This document shows, one piece after another, positions 59,604-64,000 of a stretch of DNA of 64,000 nucleotides (its first letter is position 1; each line of letters starts with the position of its first letter). The DNA comes from Oscillospiraceae bacterium (lineage in GTDB: Bacteria > Bacillota > Clostridia > Oscillospirales > Oscillospiraceae), in NCBI GenBank assembly GCA_021202845.1, contig JAJQCF010000007.1:1-64000 (forward strand), in the 5' to 3' direction. The notes beneath the pieces were generated by a model. That model was not told where the DNA came from. It did not search any database and was given only the letters and a program-made list of their open reading frames with translations. Both the position numbers and the translations under genes were made by a program.

Positions 59604-61922
59604 TTAATAGAATCCGTTCATGCTCGTGTCGCTGTCCACCAGCGTGACCTCGACAACCGTGCCGTGCTCGACCTCGGTTCCCGCCTCTATGCTCTGGGAG
59701 GAGACAAGGAGCGTGCTGGAGTCAGTGATGTTGCTGCTGTTGGTCTTGATGAAGAGAGCGTAGTAGCTTAGGCGCTGGCGCGCTGTGGAGTAGGTCAGGC
59801 CGGTCAAGTCCGGCATTTCCTCCAAGTCCTCGGAGGGCTCGGAGCCGCAGTAGAGTATTATCTCGCTGCCCGCGGCCACGGTCTGGTTCGCCGCCGGAAG
59901 CTGGTAGGTCACAACGTCGCCTTCGCCTATAGTGCGGAAGCCCAGTCCGGCGTTTGTAAGCGCTGTCTGCGCGGAAACGAGCGCCATGTCGGTGACGTTG
60001 GGCACGGTCTTGTCGAGCGCGGCCAGCTCCTCGTCGGTGTAGTCCGCCTCGACGCCAAGGTAGGGGAGTATTTCCGCCATCATGTTGCCCACCGTCGGCG
60101 CGCCCATGTTGCCGCCGGAGATGTAAACTCCGCTGGCGTTGCTGGGATTATTCAGCAGCACCAAAATGGCAATCTGGGGGTCGTCCATGGGAGCCACGCC
60201 GAGGAAGGAGACAATGTACTGTTTAACCTCCGTCGCCGCTTCGATAACGGTGTCGGTGGAGGTGCCGGTTTTGCCGCCTATGCGGTAGCCCGCGACGTAG
60301 GCCTTTTTGCCCGTGCCGTCCACTTCGTCGCCCACGACCTGCTCGAGCATCTGGCAGAGCGTGGCGCTGGTTTCCTCGCTGATGACCTGACGGACAACCG
60401 TTGGCTCATTCGTGGAGACAACGCTGCCGTCGGAGTCCAGCGTTTCGCTGACTATGTACGGCTGCATCAGGTAGCCGCCGTTGACGCAGGCGGAAACAGC
60501 GGTTATGAGCTGCAGCGGCGTTATGTTGAACGTCTGGCCGAATGACGCGGCGGCGAGGGAGGACTTGTCATAGCTCGCGGTGAAAGCCTCCTCGCTCCAC
60601 CATATGCTTCCGGATTCCCCGGGCAGCTCTATGCCGGTTTTGTCAAAAAGACCGAAAGCATCTATGTAATCATAGAATGTTTCCGCGCCGATTTCAAGTC
60701 CCAGCTGGACGGCGGCCACGTTGCACGAGTGCTGCAGCGCTTGAGTGAGCGTCTGCATACCGTGCCCGCCGGTTTTCCAGCAGTTGACGGGGTTATCCGC
60801 CTCGCGCCCGACGACGGCTATGCTGCCGCCGCAGTAGTATGTGCTGTCCAGCGTGGCGACGCCCTCCTCCAAGGCCATTGCGTAGGTGAGGATTTTGAAC
60901 ACGGAGCCCGGCTCGTAGGTGTCGGAAATGGCCGTGTTGCGCCACTGGCGCTGCTGCGCCTCGTTGAGGTAGTAGCTCTGTACGTCGGGGTCAGTGAAGG
61001 AGTCAATGAGCTCCATGTCCTCCTCGCTGACGGCGGAGTAGTCGTTGAGGTCAAAGTTGCCGAGCGAGGCCATTGCTAAAATTGCGCCGGTGTTCACGTC
61101 CATGCATATGGCGGCGGCGCCGTTTTGCACGTCGTAGTCCTCCACGGCCTGCTCAAGATATTTTTCAACGTAATACTGTATCGTGCTGTCAATGGTCAGC
61201 ACAAGGTCATAGCCGTTTTCCGCGTCGTAGTAGTCCTCGTACTTCGTGTAGAGCATATCTGTGCCGTAGCTGTTCTTGGCGCGGACAATGCGCCCGCTGA
61301 CGCCGCTCAAAACGTCGCTGTAGGTGTACTCAATGCCGCTGAGGCCGTCGTTGTCTATGCCCACAAAACCGATGACGTGGCAGGCCAGACTGCCGTAGGG
61401 GTAGTAGCGCTTGGAGTCGGTCTCTAACTTGACGCCGACAATGTTGTACTCGGTCTTGAACTCGCGTATTTTGTCGGCCACGTCGCTCTCCACCTTGCGC
61501 GCCACGGTCTTGTACCAAGAGCTTGTGTCGGTCATCATTTCCATTATGTCGGCGTACTCCACGCCGTAGTCCGCGCCCAGTATGCTCTCCAATGTCTGGG
61601 CTATAAGCACTTGGTCCTCTTCATAAAGAGCAATTTCATAAGGACTTATGTAAACCGTTTCTACCGTAGCGCTCATAGCCAAAATCTTCATATTAGTGTC
61701 GTAAATCGTGCCGCGTCCCGAGTCCACGGTTGTGGAGCGCACCTGCTGGTTCAGGGCGTCGGACTCGTACTCGTCGTGTTCGATTATTTGCAGCTGGAAC
61801 AGTCTTATTCCCAGCACTATAAATGCGATTATGCCGCACACCACTAAAAGAAAGAGCGTGCGGCGGAGCATCATTGAGTTCGGCGGACGGTGCGTCCGGT
61901 TATTACTGTTGGATTCTGCCAT
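59604..61922 (-). CDS. Class B penicillin-binding protein (PBP2/SpoVD type) with PASTA domains
   Basis: This transpeptidase of 772 residues cross-links septal or spore wall. A short cytosolic head and one membrane helix (LFLLVVCGIIAFIVLGIRL) are followed by the dimerisation domain and the transpeptidase. The active-site serine is about Ser339 in EPGSVFK, the SxN motif is SCN (near 399) and KTGTS lies near 551. Two C-terminal PASTA domains (VPNVTDM..., MPDLTGL...) are present. It follows ftsL; SpoVD or FtsI identity cannot be settled. Confidence 0.93.
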   Translation of the reverse strand: MAESNSNNRTHRPPNSMMLRRTLFLLVVCGIIAFIVLGIRLFQLQIIEHDEYESDALNQQVRSTTVDSGRGTIYDTNMKILAMSATVETVYISPYEIALYEEDQVLIAQTLESILGADYGVEYADIMEMMTDTSSWYKTVARKVESDVADKIREFKTEYNIVGVKLETDSKRYYPYGSLACHVIGFVGIDNDGLSGIEYTYSDVLSGVSGRIVRAKNSYGTDMLYTKYEDYYDAENGYDLVLTIDSTIQYYVEKYLEQAVEDYDVQNGAAAICMDVNTGAILAMASLGNFDLNDYSAVSEEDMELIDSFTDPDVQSYYLNEAQQRQWRNTAISDTYEPGSVFKILTYAMALEEGVATLDSTYYCGGSIAVVGREADNPVNCWKTGGHGMQTLTQALQHSCNVAAVQLGLEIGAETFYDYIDAFGLFDKTGIELPGESGSIWWSEEAFTASYDKSSLAAASFGQTFNITPLQLITAVSACVNGGYLMQPYIVSETLDSDGSVVSTNEPTVVRQVISEETSATLCQMLEQVVGDEVDGTGKKAYVAGYRIGGKTGTSTDTVIEAATEVKQYIVSFLGVAPMDDPQIAILVLLNNPSNASGVYISGGNMGAPTVGNMMAEILPYLGVEADYTDEELAALDKTVPNVTDMALVSAQTALTNAGLGFRTIGEGDVVTYQLPAANQTVAAGSEIILYCGSEPSEDLEEMPDLTGLTYSTARQRLSYYALFIKTNSSNITDSSTLLVSSQSIEAGTEVEHGTVVEVTLVDSDTSMNGFY

Positions 61923-62003
61923 TATTTTCTCCTAAATTCAGCGTTGGATAAGCCCGCAGGAGGCTTTTGAGGAATTGAAACAGTCTTTGAAAATTATACT
62001 GCT

Positions 62004-62567
62004 TCAGCCGCGGAAATATGCGCCTATTCCGGCGATGAAGTTTTCAATTCTCTCTATAAGACCGTCTCCCTCCGGCTCGCCTATGACAACGGCCTTGTCG
62101 GCGGCTGAGGTGTCTATGTAATATATCTGGTCGGCGGTCGGCTTTTGCATACCCAGCACGGAGGTGGCGTACTCCTCTATCTCCGTGAGGTTGTATGCGC
62201 TCTCGTACTCGATTTGCAGCCGCGTCTGCTCGGTTGTCAGCTCACTGAGCTGCGTTTCCAGCTCGGCGGCGGTGGCGGAGAGCTCCACCAACTGCACGCG
62301 GGCCAGTATGCTCGTCACCAGCAGCACCGCGGCAATGGCGAAGCCCAGCACGGTGACGGGGGCAATGCTCTGCTTTGTGCGCTGACGTGCGACGGAGCGG
62401 GTGCGCACCGCCGTCCACTCGGCCTGCTCCGGCTGCGCCCCGATGCCGAAAGGGTCGTCGTACTCGGGATTCAGCGCCGGGTGGTTGAAGTCGTAGGCAA
62501 GGCTGCCGTCAACGGCGCCTGCGCCGTAATCATACCCGCCGTATCTGTTCTTTTTTTGAGCCGCCAT
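62004..62567 (-). CDS. ftsL: FtsL-like cell division protein
   Basis: The 187-residue protein has a long Tyr/Pro/Asp-rich cytosolic N-terminus (about 65 residues), one membrane helix (VTVLGFAIAAVLLVTSIL) and a coiled coil (LSATAAELETQLSELTTEQT) ending in the LGMQKPTADQIYYI motif of FtsL/DivIC-like proteins. Its place between rsmH and the PBP gene is that of ftsL. The N-terminal extension is longer than usual. AAGGAG precedes ATG. Confidence 0.8.
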   Translation of the reverse strand: MAAQKKNRYGGYDYGAGAVDGSLAYDFNHPALNPEYDDPFGIGAQPEQAEWTAVRTRSVARQRTKQSIAPVTVLGFAIAAVLLVTSILARVQLVELSATAAELETQLSELTTEQTRLQIEYESAYNLTEIEEYATSVLGMQKPTADQIYYIDTSAADKAVVIGEPEGDGLIERIENFIAGIGAYFRG

Positions 62568-62628
62568 AGCTTCTCCTTCCGGTCGCGCACAGCCGATTTA
62601 TGTGAAAAGTGAGTTATTTTCTGTACTT

Positions 62629-63570
62629 TTATACCCGCTCTGCCACTCGCAGCTTGGCGCTGCGGGAGCGCGGGTTTTCCTCCAGCTCCGCCTCGCTCGG
62701 CGTGAGCGGCTTGGAGGTGATGCTCTTTAAAGTCTGCTTGAAGCCGCAGACGCAGACGGGGAAGTCCCGAGGACAGGTGCAGCCGTTTTCCTTGGAGCGA
62801 ATCGCGTTTTTGACAATGCGGTCTTCCAGCGAGTGAAAGCTGATGACGGCCAGCCTGCCGCCGACGTTCAGCAGCTTGTCCGCGCCCTGCATGAAGTCCG
62901 AAATTGCGCCCAGCTCGTCGTTCACCGCGATGCGTATGGCCTGAAAGCTGCGCTTGGCGGGGTGCTGCTTTTCGCGCAGGGCTGCGGCGGGCAGCGCGGA
63001 TTTGATGATGTCCACAAGCTGCAGCGTGGTGGCAATGGGCTCCGTGCGCCGCGCGCGGACTATGGCGTCGGCAATCTTGGGCGCGTAGCGCTCCTCGCCG
63101 AACTCGTACAGTATGCGCCGCAGTTTTTCCTCCGGCCAGCGGTTTACCACCAGCCACGCCGTCAGGCTCTCGCCGGTGTCCATGCGCATATCCAGCGGAG
63201 CGTCCGCCATGTAGGAAAAGCCGCGCTCGGCCTCGTCCAACTGGGGAGAAGAGACGCCGAGGTCCAGCAGTATGCCGTCTACCGCGGGTATATTGAGGCT
63301 TTGCAGCACGTCCGCCGTTTCGCGGAAGTTGCCGTAGACAATGCTCACTTTGTCGCCGTAGGGCGCAAGGCGCGCTCTTGCCGTTTCAATGGAGTGTTCG
63401 TCACGGTCTATGGCAATGAGTCGGCCTGTCGTCAGGCGTTTGGCAATCTGCTCGGAGTGACCGCCCAGCCCTAAAGTGCCGTCCACGTAAATTCCCTCGG
63501 GCTTTATTGCCAGAGCGTTTATGCACTCGCTGAGCATTACGGAATAGTGGGGAAATTTCATGTCAGTCAT
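62629..63570 (-). CDS. rsmH: 16S rRNA (cytosine1402-N4)-methyltransferase
   Basis: RsmH (MraW) methylates C1402, the same nucleotide that the rsmI product modifies. YVDGTLGLGGHSEQIAKRL binds SAM; DLGVSSPQLDEAERGFSY and RSFQAIRIAVNDEL are strong signatures, and ISFHSLEDRIVK ends the fold. Length (313 residues) is normal. The start at ATG 63570 lies one base after the mraZ stop. Confidence 0.96.
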   Translation of the reverse strand: MTDMKFPHYSVMLSECINALAIKPEGIYVDGTLGLGGHSEQIAKRLTTGRLIAIDRDEHSIETARARLAPYGDKVSIVYGNFRETADVLQSLNIPAVDGILLDLGVSSPQLDEAERGFSYMADAPLDMRMDTGESLTAWLVVNRWPEEKLRRILYEFGEERYAPKIADAIVRARRTEPIATTLQLVDIIKSALPAAALREKQHPAKRSFQAIRIAVNDELGAISDFMQGADKLLNVGGRLAVISFHSLEDRIVKNAIRSKENGCTCPRDFPVCVCGFKQTLKSITSKPLTPSEAELEENPRSRSAKLRVAERV

Positions 63571-63571
63571 A

Positions 63572-63988
63572 TCAGAACATCAGCTCCTGCATAACGGAGG
63601 CAATATTCTCCGGCGTCATTTCCATTTCGTTGACCTTCTGCCACTCCGCGCTGTCCCAGAACTCGGCGTGGTTGTTGCAGCCGACGACGGTGACGTTCTT
63701 AGTCAGTCCGGCGTAGGAGCGCAGCTTCTGCGGCAGCAGAACTCGGCCCTGCGCATCAAGCTCGCACTTGGCGGCGTAGGCGAACAGCGGGCGCATTTGC
63801 TTTTGCTGGACGTACGGCATGGAGTTCACCTTGTCGGAAAAGCTCTGCCAGCTCGCCTCGCTGTAGGCGGAAAGGCACTTGTCCATGCTGAGGGTGACGT
63901 AAAAAACCTGACCCAGCTCCTCTTTTAAGCGCGCGGGTATGAAAAGTCTGCCCTTGGAGTCCAGATTGTGTTCATACTCTCCGGTCAA
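63572..63988 (-). CDS. mraZ: Transcriptional regulator MraZ
   Basis: MraZ has two AbrB-like swapped-hairpin domains and represses the dcw cluster. The protein (138 residues) reads GEYEHNLDSKGRLFIPARLKE and DAQGRVLLPQKLRSYAG, the two repeat motifs. An in-frame stop lies upstream, so TTG 63988 is the only possible first codon. It is 12 bases from the window edge, so the promoter and MraZ-binding repeats are not visible. Confidence 0.94.
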   Translation of the reverse strand: MTGEYEHNLDSKGRLFIPARLKEELGQVFYVTLSMDKCLSAYSEASWQSFSDKVNSMPYVQQKQMRPLFAYAAKCELDAQGRVLLPQKLRSYAGLTKNVTVVGCNNHAEFWDSAEWQKVNEMEMTPENIASVMQELMF

Positions 63989-64000
63989 TGCTTTTCATCC

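Overview
The window looks like chromosome from a GC-rich, spore-forming, anaerobic member of the Clostridia, most plausibly Oscillospirales/Oscillospiraceae-like. That placement is an inference from gene content; no marker search was run. The supporting signs are a complete spoIIIAA-AH sporulation operon, a ctsR-mcsA-clpC stress operon, a Firmicutes-type division and cell-wall cluster whose MurE carries the meso-diaminopimelate signature DNPR, and a thiolase plus acetoacetate/butyrate CoA-transferase set typical of butyrate-type fermenters. Most of the window is ordinary core chromosome with dense, often overlapping (ATGA, GTGA) operons. No phage, CRISPR array or recognisable defence island was seen.

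Layout. 1-5000: the 5' end of pdxS, a membrane-protein gene with a probable frameshift, thiolase-atoD-atoA ending at a strong terminator, and a decayed sigma-factor/membrane-protein pair. 5035-8989: trmB, exonuclease III, dusB, an ECF sigma factor and its zinc-binding anti-sigma factor, all overlapping. 9000-14640: a LysR regulator, a GNAT enzyme, tRNA-Leu(CAG), a PTS EIIC-like membrane protein, a cupin, a prenyl diphosphate synthase and azlCD. 14641-19237: a degenerate histidine kinase, a uracil-DNA glycosylase gene that seems to have lost its 3' end against a 5'-truncated acetyltransferase, an Rpn/PDDEXK nuclease gene lying between two 23-bp direct repeats, and an EamA transporter. 19469-28254: htpG, hemW, a VanW-family protein, metG, a MarR regulator and a YczE-like membrane protein.

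28393-41695: spoIIIAA-AH, rsmI, a TrmN6-like methyltransferase, a ferredoxin, ctsR-mcsA-clpC with CtsR boxes over the promoter, a ParB/Noc protein and a zinc-ribbon membrane protein with an NPCBM-like C-terminus. 41864-47051: divergent aldehyde dehydrogenase and iron alcohol dehydrogenase genes with two LysR regulators. The two control regions share an operator-like motif. 47069-64000, all on the minus strand: hydrolase, flavin reductase, rplU-rpmA-obgE with an L21-type leader, two rRNA methyltransferases, then the dcw cluster read as mraZ-rsmH-ftsL-pbp-murE-mraY-ftsW-murG-murA-ftsQ.

The main anomalies are the Rpn cassette within 23-bp repeats, the udg/GNAT deletion junction, several single-base frameshifts (decay or sequencing error), a thiolase with an internal insertion, ctsR-mcsA-clpC without mcsB, an rplU-rpmA pair without prp, a dcw cluster lacking murF and murD, and a possible CTG start for rsmI. 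None amounts to a convincingly new system.
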